From: Nocardiopsis sp. FIRDI 009
GTDB taxonomy: Bacteria; Actinomycetota; Actinomycetes; Streptosporangiales; Streptosporangiaceae
Length of the DNA: 64,000 nt
Direction: 5' to 3'
Assembly: GCF_003386285.1 (NCBI RefSeq)
Contig: NZ_QPNC01000040.1
Location: 1-64,000 of the forward strand
The notes under the pieces are model-generated. The model made no database searches. It was not told the DNA's origin and saw only the letters and a program-made list of their open reading frames with translations. Below, piece after piece: positions 29,501 through 39,400 of the stretch; position 1 is the first letter of the stretch; each line of letters opens with the position of its first letter. The translations under genes and the position numbers were made by a program.

Positions 29501-30028
29501 GGCGGTCAGGACCAGGTCGACGTCGGGCAGCACGTCGGGGTAGGTGGCCTGGTTGCCGTCCAGCGTCGGGGTGGGCAGGTCGCCGTCCCAGTCGAGGCTG
29601 ACGGAGTTGGAGCCCAATCCCAGGGTGACCATGGGGACGTTGCCGCCGCCGGAGAAGGTCAGGTCGGCGCTGGTGGCGCGGGGGCGAACGAGCCCGTCGT
29701 CGGTGGCCACCAGGGTGGTGTCCACGTCGGTCCACCCGTCAGAGGTGCGCACCCTGGCAGGGAGAGCAGAGATCTCCGCAGTCAGCGTCCCGTCGGGGTT
29801 GGCGAAGTGCGGGGTCTTCTCATCCGTCAGAGCCTCGATCTCCACCCGCTGACCGGTCTCGGCGGCCAGAGCCAGAGCATCCCGCTCCGCCGCGGCGGAG
29901 GAACCAGTGCCGGTCTCTCCAGGGGAGGACTCATCGGGCTCGGCATGGGCCGGCACCGCCGTCAGCAGTGTCAAAGCCAGCGTGGCAGCGGTGGTGGCCG
30001 CCATCACTCGGGTCAAGGGGCGACGCAT
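26531..30028 (-). CDS. Secreted LamG-domain protein, partner of Rhs1
   Basis: A 1165-residue exported protein. Signal peptide at residues 1-29 (LALTLLTAVPAHA-EPDE). A beta-rich N-terminal part follows (FANPDGTLTAEISALPARV, with PDVLPDVDLVLTAG), as in the N-terminal regions of actinomycete Rhs proteins. Then a DNRLRE-type module (about 300-470: RAMFQFGVWG, IQLHRIDRFDGSTTWNNQP) and two LamG/concanavalin-like modules (about 705-880 and 910-1150), each with SWSVAAWVRL-type and IGGAQHRG/IGRAWRLGEDD-type strands. It ends 79 bp before Rhs1 in the same direction, so the two form an operon. It probably forms an envelope, carbohydrate or cell-contact component for toxin delivery; that is inference. Confidence 0.82.
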   Translation of the reverse strand: MRRPLTRVMAATTAATLALTLLTAVPAHAEPDESSPGETGTGSSAAAERDALALAAETGQRVEIEALTDEKTPHFANPDGTLTAEISALPARVRTSDGWTDVDTTLVATDDGLVRPRATSADLTFSGGGNVPMVTLGLGSNSVSLDWDGDLPTPTLDGNQATYPDVLPDVDLVLTAGVEGFGQVLVVHTPEAAASPELAELELALDTVGVTMTSDEHGNLTATGNDGGRSVFSASAPTMWDSTGADQTTDGQDPAMAPLTTSQVEPVHTTVEVDALRLVPDEAMLTDEATEFPVYIDPSVSVSRPNWGWVDRAFPNTNYLNEPDEPSVGVGRIEWDRVYTRRAMFQFGVWGRTKQDTTTIHSATFRAEVDWAYDCNSDSHIQLHRIDRFDGSTTWNNQPTARDHLDTQNVTGGWATCPASSGVEFDATDAYQWGVDNDESYIYLRLKERDEAGTTAWRRFDVTDTPPVLVVDYNNKPSQVSTDSMSDALGGVCSTDPDNPRLINDTTTTFRATIRDYDARASWGGQKLKLRVEWRINGTEPREYADSTYADVGYWPDGSERTVTATGLPEGELLGYRAIAHDQTEWGYPWSDWCWIQVDTSKPEVGPQVTSTDYPAGDTQHGSVGHAGEFTFTNNGVESAESYFYSVNDASCSTEIALDSPGASATVPITPHRSGTNLIHARTVDAFGNSSECALVYTFTVAPPAQPVSYFPLDEGQGDTAADVIEQGRTATTTGTNAWTRGRVGQTSGGSHRLEGAAVELAGDSHLATTEAVIDTTDSFTVSAWVRLDELPDGNVTAVSQTGTYQSAFHLGYQAHSTQAWTFKMAPHDDAPTSGSTGWTYTTATAPAQLGVWTHLLGTYTPDNGELALYVNGVHQDTAHHPTAWNATDHLRIGGAQHRGDVAYQWPGAIDDVRLYDRVVADQPLTEDPDARSEIWELANRPVALQARWRLDETEGTVVHDSSDHGLDGTLNADPNTAWNQAFNDVTFAPGVTFDGAGEHIRASSAIRTDRSWSVAAWVRLDEASGNGTMVSQAGEYQSGFLLGHQSGFNDHWVLETTAQDVAGAEAGPWSRAISNQPAEFGRWTHLAATYDHTKGELTLFVDGQRQTTTGTWDGAWHSAHGVVIGRAWRLGEDDLYAGQLSDVHLYQGVLNEADLSSVMWGYLP

Positions 30029-30358
30029 GGGGGATGCCTCTCACGGGGTCGTACAGCAACGCCGATTCGGACATATCGGACGGTGAGATCGAAGCAGACG
30101 CTAACGCACATAAGAGAGGCAATTGCCCACGTCCGCCAGCCGCCCCACCCTCCGCAGGTTTAGCTGACCCCCCGCTCTCAACTGGACCTTTGTTCCTTTT
30201 GGGTCGGAGTATCCACAACCCGTCATGATCAAAAATGGTGACCCATATCACTTTGAGCGCATATGCGCAGGTCACGACTTCGGAACAGAACAGCAAAGGC
30301 ACCGCCCGATACGCCGCGGGCATCTGCGGAAAGCTGCCTCAACCCACCGGAGGCCCCA
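30029..30358. other. Intergenic region, promoter side of the LamG-Rhs1 operon
   Basis: No gene is supported. It must contain the promoter for the LamG-Rhs1 operon on the minus strand. GC falls near 30180-30290. I cannot point to a convincing -35/-10 pair. Confidence 0.4.
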
Positions 30359-30661
30359 TCACACCGACACAGGGCGCCCGCCGTCACTGCCACCGAGCCG
30401 CACCAGCCACGACCGGATGTGCACCCGCGCGACCAGCTCCCAGTCGCGCACGGGCTCGAACGTGACCATGTCAGCGCTGCTGTCAGCGGCGGTGTCGTAG
30501 CGAACGTCGATGCCAGACGGCCGACCACCGGCCAGCGGGTACTCGGCGGCGAACCACCGGACCGCTTCGCTGTACACGGTGGCGGTGCGCTCGCTGCGAC
30601 CGGCGGCGCGCAGGGTCAGGACGAAGGAGTCGACGCGGGGCTTCAGGGGTCCGGCGGCCAT
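30359..30661 (-). pseudogene. Truncated tyrosine integrase, core-binding domain only (copy B)
   Basis: The frame encodes the SAM-like N-terminal domain of a phage/ICE tyrosine integrase: PRVDSFVLTLRAAGRSERTA, VYSEAVRWFAAEYPL, and VRDWELVARVHIRSWLVRL, and then stops. The catalytic domain (R-H-R-Y) is absent. Compared with copy A the original ATG reads GCG, so the first available start is internal. It cannot recombine DNA. It reads away from the tRNA fragment. Confidence 0.75.
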
Positions 30662-30770
30662 GTTCCGCGGTCCCCGGCGTACGCGCTTGGCGCCCGCAGG
30701 CGATTGCTCTCCAGGCGGCGAGGCTGTCAGCGGAGCGGTTCCGCCTGAAGACGTCCCAGGTCAGACATAG
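30583..30770 (-). repeat. 188-bp direct repeat, copy B
   Basis: Ungapped match to 16269-16456, same orientation. It is directly followed by a tRNA-Thr 3' half, so it preserves the original arrangement of attachment site, integrase promoter and integrase start. Copy A has lost or degraded the tRNA part. Confidence 0.8.
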
Positions 30771-30775
30771 AAAGA

Positions 30776-30821
30776 GCCAGCGAGGGGACTTGAACCCCTA
30801 ACCTATCGCTTACAAGGCGAT
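30776..30821 (-). other. 3' half of tRNA-Thr(TGT): probable attachment-site scar
   Basis: On the minus strand: anticodon arm atcgc-cttgtaa-gcgat (30805-30821, anticodon TGT), five-base variable loop, T arm agggg-ttcaagt-cccct (30783-30799), and the 3' acceptor strand cgctggc (30776-30782). The D arm and 5' acceptor strand are absent, so no tRNA can be made. A 3' tRNA half beside an integrase start is the classic footprint of an element that integrated into a tRNA gene. Confidence 0.75.
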
Positions 30822-31033
30822 AAGTGTTCTGGGAAGTGTCCAAGTGCGAAAACGACGCTCTCACCGAGGAGGGAAATCCAGAGGCGAAATCTGTTCTCCA
30901 GAGTAGATAGATAGCCCCGCCTCCGCAACCGGCTCCCCAAAACTCTGTGGATAACTCAGCTATCGCCTATCCGAAGGTCAGCGGCACGCAGAAAAGCCCT
31001 GGGCGACGCCCGGGGCCCGAACCCGAAGGAAGC

Positions 31034-31468
31034 TCACCGGCTCCAGCGAAGGGGCTTCTCCCTCACCCTCGTGCTCTCCGGGATGGACACCACCCGGTAC
31101 CCCGCCTGCCCGATCCGCTTCTCGCTCACGTAGTGGTCATCCTCCCAGCGCGGCGCCACCTCCATCACTCCCGCCAGACGCGCGACCTCGTCCTGCTGGT
31201 GCCCGTCACACCCCTCGGGGAAGTAGACGATCTCCACCCGCGTCATCTCCCCCACCGGCAGGTCCGGGTTCGCCTCCAGGTACGACGCGAGCCTGCGCAG
31301 ATCATCGAGCAGCGCCAGCCGCTCCGAGGGTCCGGCGACCCGTAGCGCGGCTCCTTCAGCCTGCGAACACACGCTCCGCAGCCCGAACGCCCGACGGCGG
31401 CCTCGTCCTCCCACCGCGTACAGCCGTGGCTCGTGCTGGCACCGCCCGCTCTCGTCCAAGCGCCGCAT
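31034..31468 (-). CDS. Conserved hypothetical protein
   Basis: A 144-residue soluble protein from ATG 31468. The recognisable half runs LLDDLRRLASYLEANPDLPVG, TRVEIVYFPEG, DEVARLAGVMEVAPRW, and DHYVSEKRIGQAGYRVVSIPE. It resembles small actinobacterial proteins found in integrative elements and phages, whose function is unknown. It lies 200 bp from the tRNA scar and may belong to the lost element. Family recalled only loosely. Confidence 0.6.
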   Translation of the reverse strand: MRRLDESGRCQHEPRLYAVGGRGRRRAFGLRSVCSQAEGAALRVAGPSERLALLDDLRRLASYLEANPDLPVGEMTRVEIVYFPEGCDGHQQDEVARLAGVMEVAPRWEDDHYVSEKRIGQAGYRVVSIPESTRVREKPLRWSR

Positions 31469-31798
31469 CAGCTCACACCTTCCGGGTCGACAACGTCCTT
31501 CACCCCAGAAAGAAGCCACCCACGCCCCCCGGATTGGACACCAACTCCCCGACAACCTCGCCCCCTCACCCACCCCGCCCCGCCGCGAAGAGAAGAGAAG
31601 AGACCAACGGAAGGCATATATATCGGGGTCGCACAGACGTCCCTCGACACCCTGTCTGACCTGCACTGTCAGCACCGAGGCGAGAGACTCCCCGCGCGAC
31701 CCCTCACCGGCCCCCTGGCAATCGACGAAAACATGACGAAGGCAGTTCGGCGCAGCCACTGTCGCCATCCTCATCCCTTCTGACAGGGTTGAAGCACG
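31469..31798. other. Gene-free stretch before the IS5 element
   Basis: No gene supported. The longer minus-strand frame through here is arginine/glycine-rich without a domain. GC is mixed, with a short A/G-rich tract near 31590-31625. Confidence 0.4.
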
Positions 31799-32704
31799 AG
31801 TGAGCGTTTTTCATCCTGAAGGTGCGAGTCACGGCCCCGCACCGGCCTACCCAAACTACCCCTGATAGCAAGAAATCCCTGGTAGAGAAGTTTTCGACCA
31901 AGGATCCTCGCCCGACCAGGGGTTCCGATGCTGTTCTACCGTGCCGCCCTGCCGTTGTCACGCCGCACCCTGAACCTGTGACCGCCCGCATCATCCGCGC
32001 CCACCTCAAGAACACCCGATTTCGACGGCGACGCCTGGACCCGGAGCAACAGGCCCCGCTCGCGGGAATCCACCTGTACAAAGGCGAAGCCTTCGCCCAG
32101 GTCACGGCCGGCTTCGAGATGAGCACCACGACCGCCTGGCGATACGTGCGCGAGACCACCGGCCCGCTTGCTGAACAGGCACCCACCCCGGAGCAGGGCC
32201 CACGCCGCGCACGACGCAAAGGGTGGGGGTACGTGATCGTGGACGGCACGCTTATCGCCTGCGACCGAGTAGGGGCCGACCGCCCGTTCTACTCGGGCAA
32301 GCAGGCAGCAGGGCATGAACATCCAGGCCGTCGCGGACCCGGACGGGGAGCCCCTGTGGACCTCATGGTCGCTGCTGGGATCGGTACACGACACCAAAGT
32401 CGCACGGGCATGGCGGATCGCCGAGCACATCGCCGCCGCAGGTCTGCTCGGACTGGGAGACAAGGGTTACGTGGGCCTGTTGGAGGTGGTGTTCTGTCCG
32501 TTCAAGGGCCGAGGCAATCCGCAGTGGAAGAAGGACGCCAACTCCAACCACGCCAGGCTCCGCTCACCTGGTGAGCGGGCCATCGTCCAGCTCAAGAACT
32601 GGGACGTCCTGCGCCGGTTGCGGTGCTGTCCGCACCGAACCGGAGAGATCCCCAAAGCCGTGCTCGTGCTTCAACTCCGCGAAGCAGGTTGAAAAGCGCT
32701 CACT
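31799..32704 (+). mobile_element. IS5-family insertion sequence, degenerate
   Basis: About 906 bp bounded by 20-bp inverted repeats (agtgagcgtttttcatcctg left; the right end matches at 18 of 20 positions when reversed). One transposase gene inside, broken by frameshifts. No target duplication is obvious. Placed between the tRNA scar region and the Rhs2 immunity gene. Confidence 0.78.
31928..32692 (+). pseudogene. IS5-family transposase, frameshifted
   Basis: Begins MLFYRAALPLSRRTLNL, then needs one extra G to continue VTARIIRAHLKN. The middle is clear: LYKGEAFAQVTAGFEMSTTTAWRYV (helix-turn-helix), YVIVDGTLIACDRVGADRPFYSGK (first Asp). One G too many shifts the frame before MNIQAVADPDGEPLWTSWSL; then SVHDTKVARAW (second Asp), GDKGYVGL, and ARLRSPGERAIVQLKNWDVL (Glu). 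The DDE residues are all encoded, but over three frames. Inactive unless these are sequencing errors. Confidence 0.8.
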
Positions 32705-32819
32705 GAAGAATCGAGGTCAAGGAGCTCAAAGACCCCGCGACCGGCACGGCCGCCCGGCGAGCACTCCTATCTGGAACCGGAAAATGCCCCAGAAAATGAT
32801 CAATCGACCCGCTCAGAAA

Positions 32820-33416
32820 TCACGCGGTTTCCCCAGGCGTAGGCCAGGGCCACTCAACGAAGATTCTGTCCTCATTGAACAATTTTGGAGCCACATCACA
32901 TTCTAGAGACCTAGTCACAATTCCATACAAGTATTCACTCATGGGCATTCTATGCTCATCCCACCATCCCTCATTCGCCTGCGCTACAATCGCCCACCCC
33001 TCCGGCGGCCCATCTACGTACCAATAGTAACTCCCCCCCAAATAATCCATACCCCACTTCAATAGACCTGGGAGCTTTGGATAGAAATCAAAGACTTCAG
33101 AATAGGACTCGAGAGGCGATCCGTCCTGCCTCATAGGATCGGCAATCTCATCAGGATCGTCAATAAAGAAATCCCTGAATATGACCTCGCTATCTCTTGT
33201 AGCCGCAAAGAGGTCCGGCTCCCCAGGTGTCCCTGCGCGTGGCGTCACAACGGAAATTGGCCCCAGGTTAACGGTGAAATACTTGGATACCAGCGCCTTG
33301 TAGTCCTGAGGCAGATGCAAGCCAAGTGACCGCTCCTGTTCCTCCCATGAGATCGGTTCCTTCTCAAGAACGACACTTTCACCGATCATGTCGACGATTC
33401 TGCGCACGAATTCCAT
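32820..33416 (-). CDS. SUKH (SMI1/KNR4)-family immunity protein for Rhs2
   Basis: A 198-residue cytoplasmic protein. ATG 33416 is preferred because GCGGGGGA precedes it; an ATG at 33437, just after the Rhs2 stop, is the alternative. SUKH features: ISWEEQERSLGLHLPQDYKALVSKYF, the early helix and LP-DYK motif, then a central strand region and YYWYVDGPPEGWAIV, followed by MSEYLYGIVTRSL. SUKH proteins are a known immunity superfamily in polymorphic toxin loci, usually paired with nuclease toxins. It directly follows Rhs2 (nuclease tip) and shares its low GC. The toxin-immunity pairing is strong inference. Confidence 0.82.
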   Translation of the reverse strand: MEFVRRIVDMIGESVVLEKEPISWEEQERSLGLHLPQDYKALVSKYFTVNLGPISVVTPRAGTPGEPDLFAATRDSEVIFRDFFIDDPDEIADPMRQDGSPLESYSEVFDFYPKLPGLLKWGMDYLGGSYYWYVDGPPEGWAIVAQANEGWWDEHRMPMSEYLYGIVTRSLECDVAPKLFNEDRIFVEWPWPTPGETA

Positions 33417-33438
33417 GCCATCCCCCGCTATCCGCATG

Positions 33439-36400
33439 TCAGAACAATTCTGTGGGCTTGGGGCCTCCACATACGCTCCCATCAACCCTACCACCGGTTT
33501 TAAAGTACTCACCATTGTTCAGGATGCAATGATCCCAAGATTGCCCGTTGCTTGCAATGCCAGTCATATGAACCGCCCATGGCCGATCCTGTGCGCCTTC
33601 ATACACGGGAGTGGCCACGTAGATAACTTCATTATTTTTTGCCAAAATGGCTGCGACTCTACGCTCAACCGTACCCATGCCAGATTTGTTGGTTCGCTCA
33701 TAGGTGGCCACAATGTTCTCATCCTGGCCGGGACCAAAAAAGTTACTCCCAATCAAATGAGCCCTATTATCCTGGCCATAGACATATCCCGGCGGGTCGC
33801 TCTCCGGCTCATACCTAGGACCACGATTGAGGTCCTGCTGACCACAGAACCGACCAACGGCCGTACCCCGCTGCCCATGGTTATTTATCTCGCTAAGTTC
33901 AATGAACGGCCGACATTCTCCGTCATTATTCTCAATATCGAACCCAGAAATATCGTCCAGGCCTTCCAACGCTTCATCATATTCATCGTATTCGCTCGCA
34001 TCAAAGGGGATTTCCTCTTCAATTGCAAAATCCTCCTCCCGCTGCTTCCGGTGAGAATTAACCCCCTCCCCAGAAACCACAGGAGCCATGGGCGGCCGAT
34101 CCTGGGGGGTGTTCAGAATATCCTCAAGGATTTCCTTGCGATTGTCGACGATGATCGGAATGTAGGGTCGGCCTGAATCCCCACCGCCACGGAATCGGAA
34201 AGAGCTCACAACCCCAGAAATTCTGTAAACAATGTCACTCCCCGTAGCCGTGGCCGTGGCTGTACCTCCCCTTTCCCCACCTCTTGGCCGCGGACGGGGT
34301 TTGGGTTTGGGATTGTGTCTGGTTACACGGAAACCCTTAGACGAGGTGTTAGTAGAAGCGTAGGATCCGCTGAAAGCGTTGTAGGCTTCCCATCCCGCCC
34401 AAGCCGAAGCACCAATTGCGAGACCCGCAACAACTGCATTCCCAATAGCTGCACCGCTCACAGCTGCCCCACCGGCAACCGCTCCGCCACCCGCAAGGGC
34501 AGGAATCGCTGCAAGAAAGACCAAGTGACCACTCGGATCCGCGTACAGCACTGGATTGGCATTACCGTAGGTGTAGCGATTCGCTTGCACCGAAGGATTC
34601 GGTTCCAGGGTCATCGTGTCGCGGGAGGCGAACCGTCCGCTCCCCGGCTGGTACCAGCGGGCGTGCATGTTCACGTCACCGGTTTCCGGATCAGTCCACT
34701 CGCCCTGGTAGCCCACTGACGCGACGGGGGATGCTCCCAGCTGCTCACCAAAGGGACCGAAGTCCGCCGTACTCGTGACCGTCCCGGTGCCGGTGTAGGT
34801 CGCCACCAAGTCGCCGTGCGAGTTGTTGTACGCCAACGCCGGTGTCTGGCCTCGGTCAAAGACACTCACGACCTGGCCATAGGGATCCCGGCCGTACTGA
34901 GCAACCGTCGACTCCGTACCGTCCAGAACCGCGATGGGGTCGTTCTCGAGGTCGGCGTAGACGAACCACTCCGTACCCGAGGAGGTGGTGCGTTCAGCAA
35001 GGCGGCCCAGAGCGTCGTACGCATACTCACCGGAGCCGTCACCAGAGCTGACCATTCGGTTGAATCCGTCGAACTCCGGGGTACGCAGTCCACCGTCGAC
35101 GAACTGGGAGCTGACCGTTCCACGTGGTGTGTAGCTCCAGGTGTCTCCACCGCTGGAGGAGACGAGACGGTTGCGCTCATCGAACGCGAAGGTCTCGTCA
35201 CCCTCTCGGACCCTGTTTCCGGAGGCGTCCCATTCGTACTCGGTGATCTCACCGCCGGGAGCGGTCCACGAGGTCAGCCGTGAGGCGTAGTCATAGTCGA
35301 ACTTGTGCGTTCCTGCCGGAGCCACACCCTCCGTCGTCCGCGCCGTGATGCGTCCGGCCGCGTCGTAGGTGTAGGTGGTTCCGAGAAGCCTCTCCCCCGA
35401 GGGTGAGGTGAGCACGTCCTCGGTCAGTTGGCCCAATGGATCATGGGTGAAGTTCCGGACCGTGCCGTCCTGTGTGGTGATGGACTCAGTCCGTCCCGCC
35501 TGGTCGTAGGCGATGGACAGATCCTCACCGGTGACCGAATCGTGGTGCTCGATGACCCGACCGGCCGCGTCATAACCAAACGTGGTGGTCCCCGTCAGGT
35601 CCAGACGGGTGGTCGCGCGTCCCGCGCCATCGAAGCTGATGGTGGTTCCCGGTGTCATGCCGTCGTAGGAGACCGTGTTCGGCCCCAGGAACTGGACCTG
35701 GTTTCCCCGGTCGTCGTAGACGATCTCGATGGCTCCACCGTTGGCGGTGCCGATCGACGTGGGTCGCCCCATCTGGTCGTAGCCGATGTGGCGGTCCTGT
35801 GTCGTGGCTTCGGCTCCGGTCGCACTCTCGCTGGACAGTCCGCCCAGGGCGGTGAACTCGCGTTGGCGTACGACACCACCGGGAACGTGCTGTTGGACCG
35901 GGTTGCCCGCCGCGTCGTAGAACGTGGTCCAGGTGCGGTCGCTCTCGGCTGGCGTGGCATCGGTCGCGGGCTCGATCAGCTGTGCGACCTGACCGCTGGG
36001 CGTGTAGGTCGTGTGGGTGCTGTTGCCCCTGCCGTCGGTGAGACGCGTCTGCTGCCCAAGGGAGTCATAGCCGAAGGTGGTGGTGATGGTCTCGGTGTCG
36101 CTGACCGGTTCCACCCGGCTGGTCGGCTGCCCGAGGGCGTTGAACTCTGTTGTCACCGTGTTCCCGAGAGGATCGGTCTCGGAGACAGGGAGTCCTGCTG
36201 CGTCGTAGGTCACGCTCTGCGCACGAAGTTCCGTGCCGTCTTGGGCAAGGACCGCAGTGCGGGTCTGGCGTCCCGCCAGATCGAATTCCGAGATGACCTG
36301 GGTACCGACGGGGTCGGTGACCGTGCTCGTCCGCCCGGCGAGATCGTGGTCGAAGCTGGTGGTCTCCCCCGCCGGATTGGTGGTCGAGACCAGCTCTCCC

Positions 36401-39400
36401 GCGGCGTTGTAAGTGCTAGCAGTGATGTTGCCGAGGGGATCCGTAACAGACGTCGTGTTCCCCATGGCGTCGTAGGCGTACCTGGTCGTGTACGCCGCGG
36501 CGGCGGGGATGCGCTCGATCTGGGTGTCGGTGACCTGGCGGCCCAGGTCGTCGTACGTGGCCTCGATGCGCGCGCCCACGGGATTCGTGGTGGCGAGCAG
36601 CTCCCCAACGGGGTTGTAGACGAACGTCCACTGGCCAGGCTCGGCGCCCTCGTTCAGCGGAGGATCGGTGATACCGGCAAGGTTGCCGAGCTGGTCCCAG
36701 GTGTAGGTGCGGGTGTTGCCCAGCGCGTCGATCTGCGTAGCGATACGGCCGAGCTCGTCGTAGGTGGTCTGCGCCTGAGGAGTGATCTGGGTGCCGTCCG
36801 CACCGGTGAAGCTCGGTGCCTGGCTGTCGGTCTGCTGTCCGACGAGGTCGTAGCCGAAGACGGAGGTGTTGCCCTCGGCGTCCTGCTGGTGGGTGAGGTT
36901 GCCAACCAGGTCGTAACCGAACCTGCTGGTGGGACGATCGGTGACCGTCGGCTCACCGTAGTGCTCGATGTCGATCTGCGGAAGCTGTTCCTCGACCAGT
37001 CGACCCAGTTCGTCGTAGCGCATCAGCGACGTGAACGCGGAAGCGTCGGCCCCCTCCTCGTTCCCGCGCGGGTCCGTGACGGCCGTGACCAGTCCGAGTT
37101 CGTTGACCTCGTAGCTGGTGACGAGCTCGCCACCGCTGATCTGCACCGCTTCCTCAATCACGCGACCGCCGGCGTCGTAGGCGTACCGGGTCTGCTCAGT
37201 GCGGCCGGTGGGATCGGTCAGCGCGATCGAGAGTGTGTTGCCACGTCCGTCATAGGTGTGGGAGGTGACGCGCGCGAGCCCCTCGGGATCGAGGGTTTCG
37301 CTGACGAGGCGGGAGTCGGCGTTCCACACCATGTCGACGCGGGTTGCCCCGTCGTTGGTTACTGTGCGTACGGGGTTGCCCGCCGCGTCGTAGGTGTACT
37401 CCTCCAGGACCACGTCGCGCGATTCGTTGGCGTCGTTGAGCATCGCCCCGACCGCGATGGTCTGCGCGGGAAGCCCGTCGGCGTAGTAGGTGTAGGCGGT
37501 GGTGCGTCCGACAGCGTCGGTGGTGGAGGCCAGGCGGCCGTCCGGGTCGTAGGCGTTGGACTCGAGCACCAGCTGTGCTGGAGCGTTGTCCTCGTCGGGG
37601 TGTCCGACCCATCCTTCGATCGTGCGTTCGGCCACGTGTCCGCGCGCGGTGTAGGTGGTCCGGAACTCCGTTCCGGACGCGTCCTGGTGGTAGGTCTGCG
37701 CACCGGTGAAGTCGTAGCCGAAGTGCTCGGTGCGGCCCTCGGGATCGGTTTGGGCGACCAGGTGTCCGTACTGGTTGTAGGCGAACAGCGTGGTTCGGTC
37801 GGGCTCACCGCCGGTCAGATCACTGACGGCCTGGCGGACGACGTTGCCGTCCTTGTCGTAGACGAAGCTGGTCCGCGCCTGATGGGCGGTGTCCGTGAGC
37901 TCGTTGGTGACCGCCGGCCCCGTCTCGGTGAGCACACGCCCGGCGTCGTCATAAGTCCGAGTGGTCGTGATGCCGTTCGGGTGGTCACTGGTGGTGACCG
38001 TGGTGGTCAGTACGCGCCCGAGGCCGTCGTAGGTGTACTCGGTCACCAGGCCGGAGGGCTCTGTCACCGACGTGATGTCACCATGGCCGTTGTACGAGTA
38101 GCGGGTCGTGCCTCCGTCTGCGTCCCAGGACTCGGCCAGGAGTCCCGCCGGAACGGTTCCGCCGCCGGTGGCCTCCTCGGTGCCGTCGGTGTAGAAGTAG
38201 CGGACCGTGCGGCCGTCCGGGAAGTCCGCGGTGGCCGGGCTGGTCTCGGAGACCTGGTTGCCGTGCGTGTCGTAGGCCCACCAGGTGCGGTAGGTGGGAT
38301 CGAGCAGGTCCGCGGAACGGGCGTCGTGGTGTGCGGTGAGCTGGTTGTTGCGGGGATCGAAGGGGTCATCCGGGTTGTGGTGGTAGCCGAACCACTCCCA
38401 GGAGCAGTTGGTGGCGGCCACGTCCCGGCAGCTCATCTGCCCGATCCGGTTGCCTCGTTCATCGTTGTAGAAGCGCAGTTGGGCGCCACTGGGCATGGTG
38501 GTCGCCACCAGGAAGCCGCCTGTGTCGTAGGCGTAGGTGGTTTCGTGGCCCAGTTGGTCGACGTCCCCGACTCTGCGGTATCCGGCCAACGCGTCATAGC
38601 GGGTCGCGGAAAGCTCGACTCTGGGGTCCGTGATCGCCACCTCGGCGGTGACCTCGGGTTCCTCGTTGTTGACATCACCCGTGTAGCGGAGGTCTGAATA
38701 GAGCCACTTACCGCCGTTGTGGTCGGTGTGGATGCTGACCCGGGACGTGCTCTCGTCGAAGGACAGGTTGGCGATCTGGTTCAGCTCGGGTGAGGTGACC
38801 GTGTCCAGTCGGTCCGCAGGGTCCACGCCCGAAATGTGGTGTAGCGCGATGGTGTCAGGGTGCAGAGGGCGCTGGTAGACGGCGACCTCGTCGATCTGCC
38901 CCTCGAAGGGGAAGTCTCCCAGCGAGGGGAGGGTCTCGGGCCACCCGCTGTTGCCCATGCCGTATCCGACGTAGACGAACCGGGTGTCGCGGTGTTCGAC
39001 CTGTCCCGTCTTCGACCCGATCTCCTCACCGTCGAGGTACAGGGTCTGGGAGGTGCCGTCCGAGGTCAGGGCGACGTGGTGCCACTGTCCGTCGTTGACC
39101 GCCTGTGCGGTGGTGATGGGGTCCACACCGTCAGCGGTCCAGAACTGGGCGCGGAGCTTGCCGTCGTTACCCACGTAGACGAGCTGCGTACGCTGGGTGG
39201 GGTCGGTGGGCTTGTCCAGGGCTCCGATGACCGTGCCCTGGGCGGTGGTGGAGAACCACGCCTCCACGGTGATACGCGCGCCTACGCGGTGCAGGATGGA
39301 GTTGGGGAGTTCGGCGTAGGCCCCCTGCCCTGAGGCCAGAGCATTGGAGGTAATACCCGCGAGCGCGCCCTGGGCCCCGAGGGCCGAACCGGTGATCTCG

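Noticed and set aside
30776-30821. Complete tRNA-Thr gene
   Set aside because: Only the anticodon arm, T arm and 3' acceptor strand are present. The D arm and 5' strand are not found beyond 30821, so it is only a 3' half.
35428-38697. 1089-codon plus-strand frame opposite Rhs2 (and similar long antisense frames opposite Rhs1 and the LamG protein)
   Set aside because: Composition follows the third-codon GC bias of the YD-repeat gene on the minus strand. No start site, no recognisable protein features.
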